NCBI GenBank assembly: GCA_964058845.1
Contig: CAXKVR010000006.1
Coordinates: 558,001 to 622,000, forward strand
Direction: 5' to 3'
Source: Carex sylvatica
Lineage: Eukaryota; Streptophyta; Magnoliopsida; Poales; Cyperaceae
DNA length: 64,000 nt
Part shown: in pieces, positions 1 to 10,964 of the stretch
How positions within the stretch are numbered: position 1 is the stretch's first letter
How the letters are laid out: every line of letters begins with the position of its first letter
The notes under the pieces: model-generated
The model's input: the letters and a program-made list of their open reading frames with translations, nothing else
Databases searched by the model: none
Told to the model about the DNA's origin: nothing
Position numbers and translations under genes: made by a program

Positions 1-362
1 GTATAGTTCGGCAATGATTCGATACAATAAAGAAGCAAAAAAAATTACCCCAAACTAAAAAAAAATTGTCGTTTTTTTCACATTTTTTTTGCGAATAATT
101 TGTGACTCGGGTTTTATTCAGAATTCGGTTTGAAAATGTCAAAAAAAAAAGAATAAAACGTGAATTATTCGCGTATATTATTACTATGAGACATACTGGT
201 GAAAATCCTGATGAATGATGACTTACCACACCATATGACATATGATATCCACCACAGAGACTCCAACTCAGTCAAAGAAGTTAAGAATTAAGAATCTCTT
301 GACAAGTGGCAGCTAAGAAATCCAACTCAGAGAAACTCTTGTCTGGTTGTAGCACAGCTACT
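1..362. other. AT-rich upstream region
   Basis: Poly-A and poly-T rich sequence without a convincing reading frame. It contains no recognisable repeat end. It is probably the 5' flank of the small gene that begins at 473. Confidence 0.5.
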
Positions 363-369
363 TATATAA
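363..369 (+). promoter_or_regulatory. Putative TATA box of the small coiled-coil gene
   Basis: A TATATAA heptamer lies about 105 bp upstream of the first ATG at 473, a normal plant TATA-to-ATG distance with a 70-80 nt leader. Assignment rests on position and motif only. Confidence 0.45.
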
Positions 370-472
370 ATTTACATCCTGTAATTAGAAAGTGCAAGAG
401 GGGGAGAGAAGAACACAATCTACCTTCACAACTAAAAAGAAAAATAAGGGATTTTTTTTTGTAAAAGACACC

Positions 473-1248
473 ATGTTAGGAAAGAAGAGAAGGTTAGTAG
501 AATCAAGCAACAAAACGGCTTATTTACCAGAAGGTAGCTATACAACTGTTCCCGGAACTATTGCAGCACAAGACAGCAGTACCATCAACATATCTGCTTT
601 CATTTCTCATCTTGGTACCTCTCCTTTCTCCATGAATAATTATATTTGATTTTTTTTTTTTTTGCGGTTTCCTTTTCAGTGGAGTAGTTTGTGATTATCT
701 TAAGTATATCCTCCTGGTTAGTAGTTTAATTTAAGGATGATGACATGAAATTAAAATTCAAAATGTGGGTCGAAAGGAATAAGAAAGAGAATGCATGATT
801 ATTCTATATGAAGTGTTTGATCTTGTTTGAAATTGGAATGCAATCTACTTGTAAAATAAAATAAAATAAAATAAAAAGAATTAGAATGGTGTAAGAATGG
901 TTTCAAATAATAGATAATAATATATATATATAACAAACTAGCTATTAAAGACTCGAAATAAGAGCTAACATCATAGCCAAGAAATCAGGTCCATTTAAAA
1001 AAGCAAAAAGGATCAAAACTTTTACCAGACAAAATTAACTTAAAGAGTCATTGAATATATCTATGCTCATCTCTGCGCTCTCCCTTAAACTTCAAACCAA
1101 AAAATTAATCAAAGTTGCCTATATATATACTGGTACTGCAGATGATACTACAAAGAAGAGACTGGACCGCATGAACCAGAGACTGAGGCAGCTGGAATTG
1201 CAAATGGAGGCTATTGAGGCTGAGATGACTAAAGCCAGTGAAGAATGA
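473..1248 (+). CDS. Small two-exon coiled-coil protein, unknown function
   Basis: Proposed exons are 473-614 and 1142-1248, giving 82 residues. The first exon starts at an ATG in good context (ACACCATG) and ends CTTG|GTACCT. The second starts after TGCAG|AT. The junction is in phase and creates an Asp codon followed by the conserved-looking stretch DDTTKKRLDRMNQ. The C-terminal ~35 residues (RLRQLELQMEAIEAEM) form an amphipathic heptad pattern with charged residues, so a short coiled coil is likely. The N-terminus is basic (MLGKKRR) and then Ser/Thr-rich. I recall similar short plant proteins but cannot assign a function. The gene converges on STN1, with 321 bp between the stop codons. No signal peptide or membrane segment is seen. 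The intron assignment is inference from splice motifs and frame. Confidence 0.6.
853..877. repeat. (AAAAT)n microsatellite
   Basis: Five tandem AAAAT-type units lie inside the intron of the small coiled-coil gene. A TA run follows at about 918-932. Confidence 0.8.
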
Positions 1249-1569
1249 GATACTTAAACCTTATTCAACTAATTACCAGCTTCTCAAATTAGCAACAGAT
1301 TACAAAAGAGTTGTTGGTCACATACACTTCTATCCAACAATTAGTATATAGTTAGGAGATTATTAGTTTGCTTCAGGATTAGTTTTTGAGCAAATGTATT
1401 TTGCAGTTTTCTTTTTACAGCCAAAAGAAAAGAAATGCTAGCAAAAATTAAGGTACCAGTATATTCCATACAGCTGTTTTTCAAAAAGCTAACAGATAGT
1501 TCATTGGAGCAAAAGATCAAACACCTTGTGAGCATGAGCACCATCAAATCAAATCAGAATCCCAAAAGC

Positions 1570-2034
1570 CTAATCCTTACCCAGGGAATCACAGCGAGTG
1601 AACTGCTGAGCAATCCTGACACAATCCAGCCGATGAAAGGTATCCATGTTAGGATCTCTTTCTACCAGTACATCTCTAACAGTAATCTGTAGTTCACCTC
1701 TGTACACAGTAATCCTGCCTCTAACCCTCAGCTGTTCCCCAAGCTTCACCATCCGAGCATGAGAGCCCGTGAACTCGACCGTGAGATTTTGATTGGAGGG
1801 GGAGGGCACGTGGCGGTGGTTGAGCCAGAGGATGCATGGGATGCAACCAGTGCCATCGTCTAAGAGGAATTTGAGGAATTTGGGTTTGGATTCGAGAGAG
1901 ACGACGATGCCGAGGATCTCAGCACGGGAGATTGAGGAGCGGGAGAGAGGGCGGGAGAAAGAACGAGGGATGGTGGGGTATATTGTCAGAGATCGGAGCT
2001 CCGTAGCTAGGAGCTTCACATGCGCCATGTCCAT
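1570..2034 (-). CDS. STN1: CST complex subunit STN1 (OB-fold telomere protein)
   Basis: A single uninterrupted frame of 154 residues, close to the ~160 of known plant STN1. STN1 is the OB-fold subunit of the CTC1-STN1-TEN1 complex, which binds single-stranded G-rich telomeric DNA, protects chromosome ends and assists DNA polymerase alpha fill-in in the nucleus. Visible features are an N-terminal VKLLA segment, then the OB-fold strands SRAEILGIVVSLE, KFLKFLLDDGTGCIPCILWL (about residues 33-70) and LGEQLRVRGRITVYRGELQI (about 97-116). Next come ITVRDVLVERDPN and a short C-terminal helix. The DDGTG(C) turn and the RVRG(R)-x-YRGE-QI strand are the plant STN1 signature. As in other plants it lacks the C-terminal winged-helix domains of human STN1. 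Start: the first Met at 2034; Met3 is an alternative. The gene appears intact. Confidence 0.88.
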   Translation of the reverse strand: MDMAHVKLLATELRSLTIYPTIPRSFSRPLSRSSISRAEILGIVVSLESKPKFLKFLLDDGTGCIPCILWLNHRHVPSPSNQNLTVEFTGSHARMVKLGEQLRVRGRITVYRGELQITVRDVLVERDPNMDTFHRLDCVRIAQQFTRCDSLGKD

Positions 2035-2281
2035 GTAACATCTGGATCGGATCGCTTTTGTTATACAGAGCGACCTTTGATTTGAATTATGTCGTTCATT
2101 GTGGCAATGTTTTTCTTTTTTTGTGAAATTATTGTGTATATATAATATAAGATCCGTGATTCATTTTTTTTTTTTGGCTGTTTGTGACTCAGTAAACGAA
2201 GTAGGAGATTGATTTTTTTGATAAACTCATTTTTTTGTCAACTTGTTTTTTTACATATATTATATATACATATACATATTA

Positions 2282-2310
2282 CTAGTCCAGTGCCCGTGCG
2301 TTGCAACGGG
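2282..2310 (-). mobile_element. Putative Helitron 3' terminus
   Basis: Read on the minus strand, a hairpin-forming stretch at 2310-2293 (CCCGTTGCAACGCACGGG) is followed after about 7 nt by CTAG and then a T at 2281. A short GC hairpin just before CTRR, inserted before a T, is the Helitron 3' end pattern. The body would extend to higher coordinates. The 5' TC end was not located, so the element length is unknown. Confidence 0.45.
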
Positions 2311-2667
2311 GTTGAAATATTATTTTGATCACTTTCTTTAAATAATTTCTTCATTATGTGTTCATCAATAATAAAAGCAAATTATAACCTTAGAGCTTAA
2401 TACTATATTACGGCATCTCCATTGATGCAGTTGATTTGCAATTGCAAACAACTATCCTGAAATAATTGAAATCAATTTCATTTCTTAATTGCAAAACTCC
2501 TGCATTAATGCAATTTGCAAATCAACATCTGAAAAATAATTTTGCATAAACTCAAATACATCCATGTAAAATTGTAAATTAGAAAAATATAAGGGGAATA
2601 ATGAAAATATTATTTTCACAAAGAAATCAGTGCCATCGTTGGAAAGGAGAAAGGAACGCATGGGGAA
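2311..2667. other. Non-coding AT-rich DNA with a weak palindrome
   Basis: No gene is seen. At about 2410-2530 a CATCTCCATTGATG segment and an inverted partner around CATTAATGCAATTTGC suggest a decayed foldback. It may be internal to the Helitron-like element. Confidence 0.35.
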
Positions 2668-3107
2668 GAAAATTCATATCGTCTGAGATATCTTAAATTT
2701 TACCTTGACTTTTTGGAAAACCTAAACCGTTCAAATACAGTCTACACGAATCTCGAAGCTCAATAATACTTTCTACACGAATAGGCACGCAAAAGTTGAG
2801 ATCCAGAGCCGTTCAAATACTTTTTGCACGAATCTCCAAGCTCAAATAATACTGGCCCCTGCGCTACCCCCGAATAGGCACCGGACACGTGGGTCAAGCA
2901 AAAGTTGAGATATCTCGAGAAAACGCGGAGTCCGCGTAAACTCTGAGATATCTCAACTTTTGCTTGACCCACGTGGCCGGTGCCTATTCGGGGGTAGCGC
3001 AGGGGCAGTATTATTTGAGCTTCGAGATTCGTGCAGAAAGTATTTGAACAGCTGAGATTTTTCATAAAGTCACGCAAAGTTTGAGATACCGCAGAGGATA
3101 CGAATTC
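2668..3107. mobile_element. Rearranged Mutator-like MITE (head-to-head inverted copy)
   Basis: The element ends in GAATTCG at 3102-3107 and begins near an AATTCATATCGTCTGAG end at 2668-2690. Inside are two arms of about 115 bp (about 2808-2922 and 2941-3055) that are near-perfect inverted copies around a short GC-rich loop. Each arm carries the GAGATATCTCAACTTTTG sub-terminal motif seen in the elements at 10026 and 44622. It therefore looks like two copies of one MITE family fused head to head. No clean target duplication was found. Confidence 0.6.
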
Positions 3108-3428
3108 GAAAAAGTTGGAAACAGTAGAAAACGTGTGGAAAAAAGAAGATTGAGTAATACAATTTCTGTGTGGCATTATATGTAGCATGTATATAAATCA
3201 CTAAATTTAGATTTCTACACGTTTGACAACATGAAACAGGTGTATAAAATTAAAATTATTTATTAAAGGCTGAGATTAAGATCTGTTTTGATGAGTGGCT
3301 GAGATTTATAGAATCAACGGCTCAGATCTTCTCTGGACAAATAGAGGGTTGGATCCCAAAAAAATATGCATGCTATTTAGTAGGGAGGATATATACACAT
3401 ACATATTATATATATATATATATATATA

Positions 3429-4248
3429 GAGGTTGGCTACTATGCTTATATAAGCATATCTCCACATATGCTTATAACTCATTTTTGTGTTTTCAATGTC
3501 CAAATGGTCGATCTGAACCGTTAGATGTGATCTCTATATTGAAATGTGCTTGGAGACTAAATTTTACATTTTTCTGAATTTTTTTACTATTTATTAAGCC
3601 ACTTTGAAAATCGCTGATCCAACGGTGGCTGCACAAAACAGTAAAATCAGCAGCCACCGTTGGATTAATAATTTTCAAAGTGGCTTAATAAATAGTAAAA
3701 AAATTCAGAAAAATATAAAATTTGGTCTCCAAGCACATATTAATATGGAGAACAAGATGAACGGTTCAGATCGACCATTTGGACATTGGAAGCACAAAAA
3801 TGAGTTATAAGCATATGTGGGGATATGCTTATATAAGCATATCCCTACATATGCTTATAACTCTTTTTTGTGTTTCCAATGTCCAAATAGTCGATCTGAA
3901 TCGTTAGATGTGATCTATATATTGAAATGTGCTTAGAGACCAAATTTTACATTTTTCTGAATTTTTTTACTATTTATTAAGCCAATTTGAAAATGTCTGA
4001 TCCAACGGTGGCTTCTGATTTTACTGTTTTGTTAAGCCATCGTTGGATCAGCGATTTTTAAAGTGACTTAATAAATAGTAAACAAATTCAGAAAAATGTA
4101 AAATTTGGTCTCCAAGAACATATTAATATGGAGAACAAGATGAACGGTTCCGATCGACCATTTGGACATTGGAAACACAAAAATGAGTTATAAGCATATG
4201 TAGGGATATGCTTATATAAGCATAGTAGCCAACCTCGTAGCCAACCTC
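3429..4248. mobile_element. Dimeric palindromic MITE in a TA repeat
   Basis: GAGGTTGGCTACTATGCT at 3429 is inverted as AGCATAGTAGCCAACCTC near 4220-4238, and the last 10 bp (GTAGCCAACCTC) are then repeated. Between the ends lie two tandem foldback units of about 390 bp. They share the AACCGTT...GTGCTTGGAGAC core and the motif AAAAATTCAGAAAAAT, and are joined at a copy of the ATGCTTATATAAGCAT palindrome (about 3826-3842). The insertion lies in a (TA)n run, so the target duplication cannot be resolved. Confidence 0.7.
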
Positions 4249-4271
4249 TATATATATATATATATATATAT

Positions 4272-4630
4272 AGGAACTTGCTAGCATGCTATGCATAGCA
4301 TGGAAGGGATCCGTGCAACGGCTCAATATTCATTTTTTAAAATCCTAACGGTTGATCCGAACCGTTCATTTTGTTCTCCATATTAATATGTGTTTGGAGA
4401 CTAAAATTTATATTTTTTGGAATTTTTTTACTATTTTTTTAGATTTATTGAAAAATCGCTGTTTTTTATGGTCCAGATTTGTCTGAAAAACAACAATTTT
4501 CAATTAATCTAAAAAAATAGTAAAATATCTCCAAAAAATGTAAATTTTGATCTCCAAGCATATTTAAATATAGATTAAACATCTAACAGTTTGAATCAGC
4601 TATTTTGATTTCAAAACTAGAGATATTTTT
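4272..4630. mobile_element. Decayed foldback MITE, same core family
   Basis: It carries the core seen in the neighbouring elements: AACGGTTGATCCGAACCGTT, TCCATATTAATATG, then GGAGACTAAAATTTATA. A degraded inverted partner with ATCTCCAAGCATATTTAAATA lies near 4540-4570. The left end TAGGAACTTGCTAGCATGCTATGC has no clear right-hand counterpart, so it is probably truncated. Confidence 0.5.
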
Positions 4631-4794
4631 TTTAAAATATAGATTAAACACCCCAAGTCGCAGGAAAATCCTAAAAATAGTTAATAAAAAAGCCCCAAGT
4701 TGCAGATTTTTTTTGTGACTTGGGTATTTTTTTTAAAAATTCTAAAACATGATTATTTTTAATAAAATATTTTAGAAAATAGGTAAAAATAAAA

Positions 4795-5700
4795 AAGTCG
4801 GACGGAGGACCTTCAAAATTTCAAAATCTGTTTAATGGTTTGTTGAGGTCTATGCAAATCACACGTTCAAAAAAGTAACTATGAAATTAGTATTTACAGT
4901 GCATTAACTATAAGAAATTTCATTCATTACGACCTGATTATTATAATTATGTACATTAATTAATATAACATAAACCCAATATTCGTCTAAAACAAAGAAG
5001 GAAAATAAATTCAAAGTTTGAATAAAATCAGAGATGATAGTGTGATTACTGTTTGATGGACTTATAATTGTAATTATGTTCATGAATTATTTTTGTTTGA
5101 GAAAACTATTTTTTTGATAATTAGTTAATTTTATTACAATATATGAATTATTTATTCAAGTGATATATGTATTTGTATTCGTATTTGCTTAATATCCGAT
5201 CCAGATACGGATAATATCCAAAAAAATAAAAATAAATACGGATATGATTTTATCACTATCCGATCTGTTTGCATTCCTATACCGGACCAAAAAATAATTA
5301 TCGTAAAATAGATTAACTTCAACAATTTAAATTTGTCATTTGAAATTAATTCAATAAGATTTTAAATTAAGCTCTTCAAAGAAGTTAGTGACCTTAAGAA
5401 CACCATAATTATGGTAGTACTACCCGGTTGGGAAATTTGCATTTTCATCTTCGTAAATAAAAAAAAATTGCATCTCCTTTTCCATGTTATCTTCAATTCG
5501 GAAAAAACTCGGTAATGAAAAAAAGATTTTAAGATGTAAATTTGGACATGTGAGGAATGATGTCAATTACTTAAACTCATCTCGTGAAATTAAATACAAT
5601 CAAATTACATTCGAAGAAATATACAACAGCTTCTTAATTACTAGGACTCTCCATTGAACAAAAAAGAAAAAGAAAATTTATACTCAAGTTAATAAATGTA
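4795..5700. repeat. Direct duplication, copy 1 (partner 10965-11870)
   Basis: About 0.9 kb is collinear with 10965-11870 in the same orientation. Shared blocks include TTATTATAATTATGTACATT (about 4937 and 11120), GAAGGAAAATAAATTCAAAG, TTTGGACATGTGAGGAATGA (about 5541 and 11719) and GAAATATACAACAGCTTCTTA. Divergence and indels indicate an old event. The interval also holds a decayed element with GATCCAGATACGGATAATAT at about 5200-5280. Confidence 0.75.
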
Positions 5701-7230
5701 CAGCTGCTGCCAGGTACTAATGGCAGTTACCAAAACCACTAATTTTTAATTATTGTCCATCATTACTAACTAGTTTAATTAGAAAAAAAGCAAGTTTAGG
5801 AAACTAAGGTGGAAGATGAAATCTTTACCCTAAAAAAAAAATCAATTTGATATCCTCCAATAACTCAACTAATTATATGAAATATATTTTTCTATTTTTA
5901 AGAAGATTTCTAAAAATCAGTTGCTCGTATTTTGCCAGTATATCATCTAATTTAGTTAAGTTTGTCATTGCAAATTTAGAAAAGACACACAAGCTGAATG
6001 CATAAATATTTGCATTGTATGGGATGAGACATATATTCTTATACTTATCAAATTTGCATTTGATGCATTCTATTTACATGAACGGTGACCGAGTTGGGAC
6101 GAAATTTGTGTTACTAAGGCGCGTGTCTGATTAAATGTAATTAATTAAGATTGTGAAATAGATAATTAATTGTAACAAAAAAAAATCTATTTCTTGAGAT
6201 ATTAAGTTACAATTAGGTACGTTTGGTTGTAATATTAGAATAACTAAAATAGTAAAATTGATATTTATCTTATTTAAATAGTTTGTTTCAATATTTTGTG
6301 AGAAGAATATTTTTTTTTTCCATCTTTTATCCCCCATTCGTCCCCCATCGCTCTAACTAACCTCAAATCCAGTTACTAACGACTTCGAACTGTTTAAACT
6401 TTCATTACCACTCAATCACTGGAAGTGTCCAGTCCACTCTATCTTCTTCTTCTTCGTTCCTTTCACGAGCCAGCTCTCTGATCTTTCGCGATTCCTCATG
6501 TCGCTCTCTCAGTCACCCATGGCCATCCTATCTCTCTCGTCGCTTTAATGCCATTGCATCTCCTCTCTCGTGTCAGCGCGCCACGACCTCTCCTCTCTCG
6601 CGCTCCAAGACCTCTCTGCTATCTCCTCCTCCTATGAAAAAACAAGCCCCCCCAGACAGATTCTCAACTCCCGAGGCGGGCGGTGCCCAGTCACAGTGTT
6701 CTCATCTCCTCGGTTACAATTATGTACTCTTCTCCTCTCTTCCTGTAGACTTCTAGGATTTCGTTTCTCAATCTCATATTCAGCCAAGTATTTTCACATA
6801 TTAGTTATCCCATTTCCTCTTTGGAGTTACTTAACAACTACTTTTAGGATAGGATAAATCTGTGTCTTTTCATTTCAAATCACGGAGTAAAGATGAATGC
6901 AAATATTCATATCTATGTAATTCTACATATTTCGTAATTGTTTCTTCACTTTATCTTACGAAATTACAGTCAGTTAGTTCTAATTGTTTCGCTTAATTAG
7001 TTCTTGCATGAACAATTATTCTTTTTTTCCCCTTGCTTTTACCAGTACGATTAAATAGAAAGATCTAGGTAAGTACACTTGTATTATCGCTTTCTCTATT
7101 AATTATTGGAGCAATTCCTCTCTTGTCTTTTCTAGGCTTGTTTGAGACTAATTAGGGGTTTAGTTTCATAGCATTGGGTTAGTCAACAAGGATAATGGGG
7201 GCAAGGTTGAGACTTGACCTCATACTAGAC
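5701..7230. other. Intergenic; CT-rich patch near 6370-6720
   Basis: Mostly AT-rich DNA without a supported gene. From about 6415 to 6720 composition changes to a CT-rich, higher-GC stretch with CTTCTTCTTCTT and repeated CTCTCTCG, resembling a plant 5' UTR or promoter-proximal region on the plus strand. The open frame at 6570-6857 has Ser/Leu-rich composition typical of translated CT repeats and no recognisable domain. It could be the orphaned 5' end of a lost gene or a non-coding transcript start. Confidence 0.4.
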
Positions 7231-8117
7231 CAGTGTTGTAAATAACGGTATGCGGTCATTGGACGGATGGGTACTGTCAAGCGACTAATTAGTATGCGGA
7301 CAATTTAATGTTTTTAATGTTTTTATGTATATATATCATAATTTATTTAACTCATTAGAATTATGTGGACAATTTAATGTGGACAACCGATTAATAACTC
7401 ATTAGAATTATGTGGACAACCGATTAATAAGAATTATGTGGACAATTTAATGTTTTTATTAAATTTATGTATACATATCATAATTTATTTAACTCATTAG
7501 ACTTATCAAATAAACTTAATTTAACTTAATTTCATTATTATAACATGATACTACACTTATTTTTTTAAACTCATAATACTTTACATGTGTCAGTAACACA
7601 TTTATTTAATAAAAAAATTCAAGAGTTAAACTTTTTTCAAATACTAATAACATATTATGTAAAAGAAATGAAACATTCCAACATAAAATCACTAAATTTA
7701 GTTTATAATAACAACTTAGTTTCATAAATAAATGTGTCATACTAATTGAAAAAATTACATCAGTAATTAGTAAGAAAAATATATGATAAATAAATAGAAG
7801 AATAATTAATCAATTTTAAAGTAAGTAAGAAGATAAGATATATATAAAAAATATTAAATATATGTTCAAGCACAAACAAAATTATAATACATAATTTATA
7901 AAACTTATTTCACACACTATCACATAAAAAAGAGTCAATGTAAAAAAAAAATTACTGAAATAAACGGAAAGAAATGGTCGATTAAACGGTAAAACGGCCG
8001 ATTAATCGAAAAAATCCGCAAAAAGTTTTCCATTAAGTATATTTGTAACAATTTGGCCGCTATTTTCGATTAAACGGCTGATTAAATCGGCCGTTGAGAC
8101 CCTTTTTTACAACTCTG
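7231..8117. mobile_element. hAT-like non-autonomous element
   Basis: The left end CAGTGTTGTAAATAACGG and right end ...TTTTTTACAACTCTG are inverted (CAG[T/A]GTTGTAAA). Flanks TACTAGAC and ACTAAGAC resemble an imperfect 8-bp target duplication. The sub-terminal parts repeat CGGCCGATTAA-type motifs, and a short tandem repeat of AATTATGTGGACAA lies at about 7363-7447. No transposase frame is present in 887 bp. Confidence 0.6.
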
Positions 8118-8962
8118 ACTAAGACTAAGGCATCATTTTGAAATGTAATATTTCAGTAATTCAGCTCTTTATTTTATTTTTATTTTTTATATGAAACAGG
8201 TTATAGAGAAGAGAGACCAGATGTTGACAAGGTTAATCAAATTTTTTTTGTTCTTCATTTGATTGCACACGCAAGTACTGGTTAATTACTACCAGCACTG
8301 TATCCAACTAGTTCCTGCAACTCAAGTGTCACACTTCAGATTTTTGACCATCTAAAGCGTGATTATAACATCATCATACACATCAAATTATGCATGCATA
8401 TTTAACCGGCAATAGCACGTCAGTCTAGGTTATTCGTAAAATAAGTCACATCATATTTTCAACCATCAAACCCGACTGCAACTAGTATTCCCCGCATATT
8501 AGTCCCGACCACGATTAGCAACCCCCTTGTATCAGATAAATTAAATTCCAACCTCATACCCACTATTCCGTTAAATATGTCATCATAATCCAATATTCAA
8601 TACCAATATTCAAATCAACCATACAAAACGAAAACACATATTATAGAGAAGCCCAGTTACCTGATAGTGAGACATTCAGAATTTCAAATCAAATTGCAAC
8701 GATAACTCGGAATCACTGTGATGTAGTCGGAGTTCGAAAGTGGCATATGATAATTGATATCAAAACAAAATATTTCTTCTTTCTCTTTTTTCTCTTATTT
8801 TCGGGGCTGATTATGGTTGTTGGATTTTAATGATATAAGATGAATAAATCAATTTTAGATTATATTCTAAGTAGATATTGTGATAGATAAAGTCAAAAGA
8901 AATTTCACAGAGGAATGATGTGAATCTAGGATACGGATGGAGGGGGGTTTATAACTCAACAG
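8118..8962. other. Intergenic, no feature recognised
   Basis: AT-rich sequence with no supported gene. I saw no clear terminal inverted repeat or tandem array here. Confidence 0.5.
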
Positions 8963-9475
8963 AGGCGGTTATAATTGAAATTTTTTTATTAGTAGAAATT
9001 AATAGAAAAGAAGAGAGAAATAAAAAGAATATATTATTTGTTATATTAATAGTAAAATCAGTAGGAATTCTACCGATTCTAAAAGTCTCAAATTTTCTGA
9101 TCGGCAATATTAATACCGATCCTAAAAACTCATGAAAGCAAGGGAAATAAATCTGCTGTTATTCCGATTCCGACGTTCTTTTTCATGTACGAATCTCAAC
9201 AAAGTTTTCAATAGTAAGAAATGGGCATGGGCCCCAGCAATTAATCATTCTTCCCAGTAAGAAATGTCTACAGACCTTGGTCTACCTACAAAGTCCTCTG
9301 GTCAACCATATCACACGCCCTTTAGGATCGGTATTAATATTACCGATCAAAAAATTTGAGACTTTTAGGATTGATAAAATTTCTACTAATCTTACTATTA
9401 ATATAACAAATGATATACTATTTTTATTTTTATTTTTCTCTCTTCTTTTTTATTAATTTCAACCAATAAAAAATT
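8963..9475. repeat. Long inverted repeat with unrelated spacer
   Basis: The arm at about 8963-9127 (containing TATTAATAGTAAAATCAGTA and ATCGGCAATATTAATACCGAT) is inverted at about 9323-9475 (containing GATCGGTATTAATATTACCG). The spacer of about 195 bp carries a fragment GGGAAATAAATCTGCTG near 9143, the end motif of the MITEs at 23267 and 24630. This is probably a foldback element whose loop received another insertion. Confidence 0.6.
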
Positions 9476-9782
9476 TATTTTATAATTCATCTTAGAAAAA
9501 TAAAAGAACAACATGAAAAATAAAGAGATCAAATCTAATGATTTTATTTTGACTTTTAAATTTTAAATTTTGAGTTATAAAAAATGGAGGGATTTCCTCA
9601 ATATAAAATTAGAACCAAATTTAAGTTGAAGTTTGTCGCTGGTCAGCCTACCGGAGAAGAATGGTCTTTTTATTTTTTGGTCATAGTCTCCGAGTCAAAA
9701 AGTGACTACTCACCAGAGAAGATATTTTGACTCAGTTTCAGTTCTACTTCACTCATCTCAACTTTTCAAGCCAAGCCCAGAG

Positions 9783-10000
9783 GAATTCGTATCGTCTGCA
9801 TTAACGCAAAAAGGAATCTTTTGAGTTAATACATCTATTCCGTTCGAGAAGGTTTAAGATTCGTGCAAATTAAATCCGCACTAATATTGATGACCCCTAT
9901 GGTTTAGGCGGAGGCCGGATGGGCTCCGTTTACAATCGGACGGTCCATATCTATTAACTCAAAAGATTCTCTTTTGCGTTAATGCAGACGATGTGGACTC
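9783..10000. mobile_element. Mutator-like MITE, 9-bp target duplication
   Basis: 218 bp flanked by perfect 9-bp direct repeats AGCCCAGAG (9774-9782 and 10001-10009). Termini are GAATTCGTATCGTCTGCATT and the inverse of GAGTCCACATCGTCTGCATT, continuing into TAACGCAAAA on both sides. The interior contains GGACGGTCC. A 9-bp duplication points to the Mutator superfamily. There is no coding capacity. Confidence 0.88.
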
Positions 10001-10025
10001 AGCCCAGAGACCAGAGAGAGTAGTA

Positions 10026-10204
10026 GAGTGCGTATCCTCTGAGATATCTCAACTTTTGTGTGACCGACGTGTCCGGTTCCTATTCGTGTGTGATGTAGGA
10101 GTCAGTATTATGTATGCTTCGAGATTCGTGCAGAACGTATTTAAACAGTTAAGATTTTCCATAGAGTCACGCAAAGTTTGAGATATCTCAGAGAATATGA
10201 ATTC
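10026..10204. mobile_element. Mutator-like MITE of the GAGTGCGTATCC family
   Basis: 179 bp from GAGTGCGTATCCTCTGAG to its inverted partner ending in GAATTC. The GAGATATCTCAA palindromic motif follows on both sides. GTAGTA flanks both ends, extending to GTAGTAGAG if the boundary is shifted. It lies 17 bp from the end of the preceding MITE's target duplication, so two related elements inserted nearly side by side. Relatives lie at 2668, 24543, 26333 and 44622. Confidence 0.8.
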
Positions 10205-10371
10205 GTAGTAGAGTTACACATTCCTACTATCACCATAAATGCAATTTTACATCAAAGACCACGTCTTTTTCACCAAATAAAGTGCAAATGGATCAGATAT
10301 TTTCTGTCTGGCTTCGGATCTCTATCTGAAATTTTACAGATTCAAATAATCAGATACAGATAATTTATAAA

Positions 10372-10787
10372 GAGTAAGTCTACCATACATTGCAATGCAT
10401 AGGCACCTCTATGCATTGAACTATAAATCACCATATTCAAAGTTCAAATGATCGATCCAAACCGTTCATCTTGTTCTCCATATTAATATGTGCTTGGAGA
10501 CCAAATTTTATATTTTTTGGAATTGTTTTACTATTTATTAAGCCACATTGAAAATCGCTGATCCAACGGTTACAGTAAAATCAAAAGGCACCGTTGGATC
10601 AGCGATTTTCAATGTGGCTTAATAAATAGTAAAAAAATTTCAAAAAATATAAAATTTGGTCTCCAAGCACATATTAATATAGAGAACAAGATGAACGGTT
10701 TGGATCGGTCATTTGGACTTTGAATCCGTGATTTATAGTCCAATGCATAGAGGTGCCTATGCATTGCAATGTATGGTAGACTTACTC
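10372..10787. mobile_element. Palindromic Mutator-like MITE with shared core
   Basis: 416 bp with a perfect 10-bp duplication AATTTATAAA (10362-10371 and 10788-10797). Ends GAGTAAGTCTACCATACATT are perfectly inverted. The whole element folds back: the GCACCGTTGGATCAGCGATT arm pairs with AATCGCTGATCCAACGGT around about 18 nt. The core AACCGTTCATCTTGTTCTCC and TATTAATATGTGCTTGGAGA recurs in the elements at 3429, 4272, 36007 and 57898. Confidence 0.9.
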
Positions 10788-10964
10788 AATTTATAAATAT
10801 GAATTACAGTTTTAATTAAAAAAATACGGATATAAATATAAATAATTTTTAATTATTCATATCCATATCCGTTTTCAATTTTGGGATACCCCCTAACGAT
10901 TCGCTTTATTTTATGCAAAAAAAAATTTCGAGCCTTTGACTAATTCTCTTACCCTTTGATTTCT

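Noticed and set aside
6570..6857. 95-residue frame in the CT-rich patch
   Set aside because: Low-complexity Ser/Leu translation of CT repeats, no motif; kept only as a possible UTR-like region.
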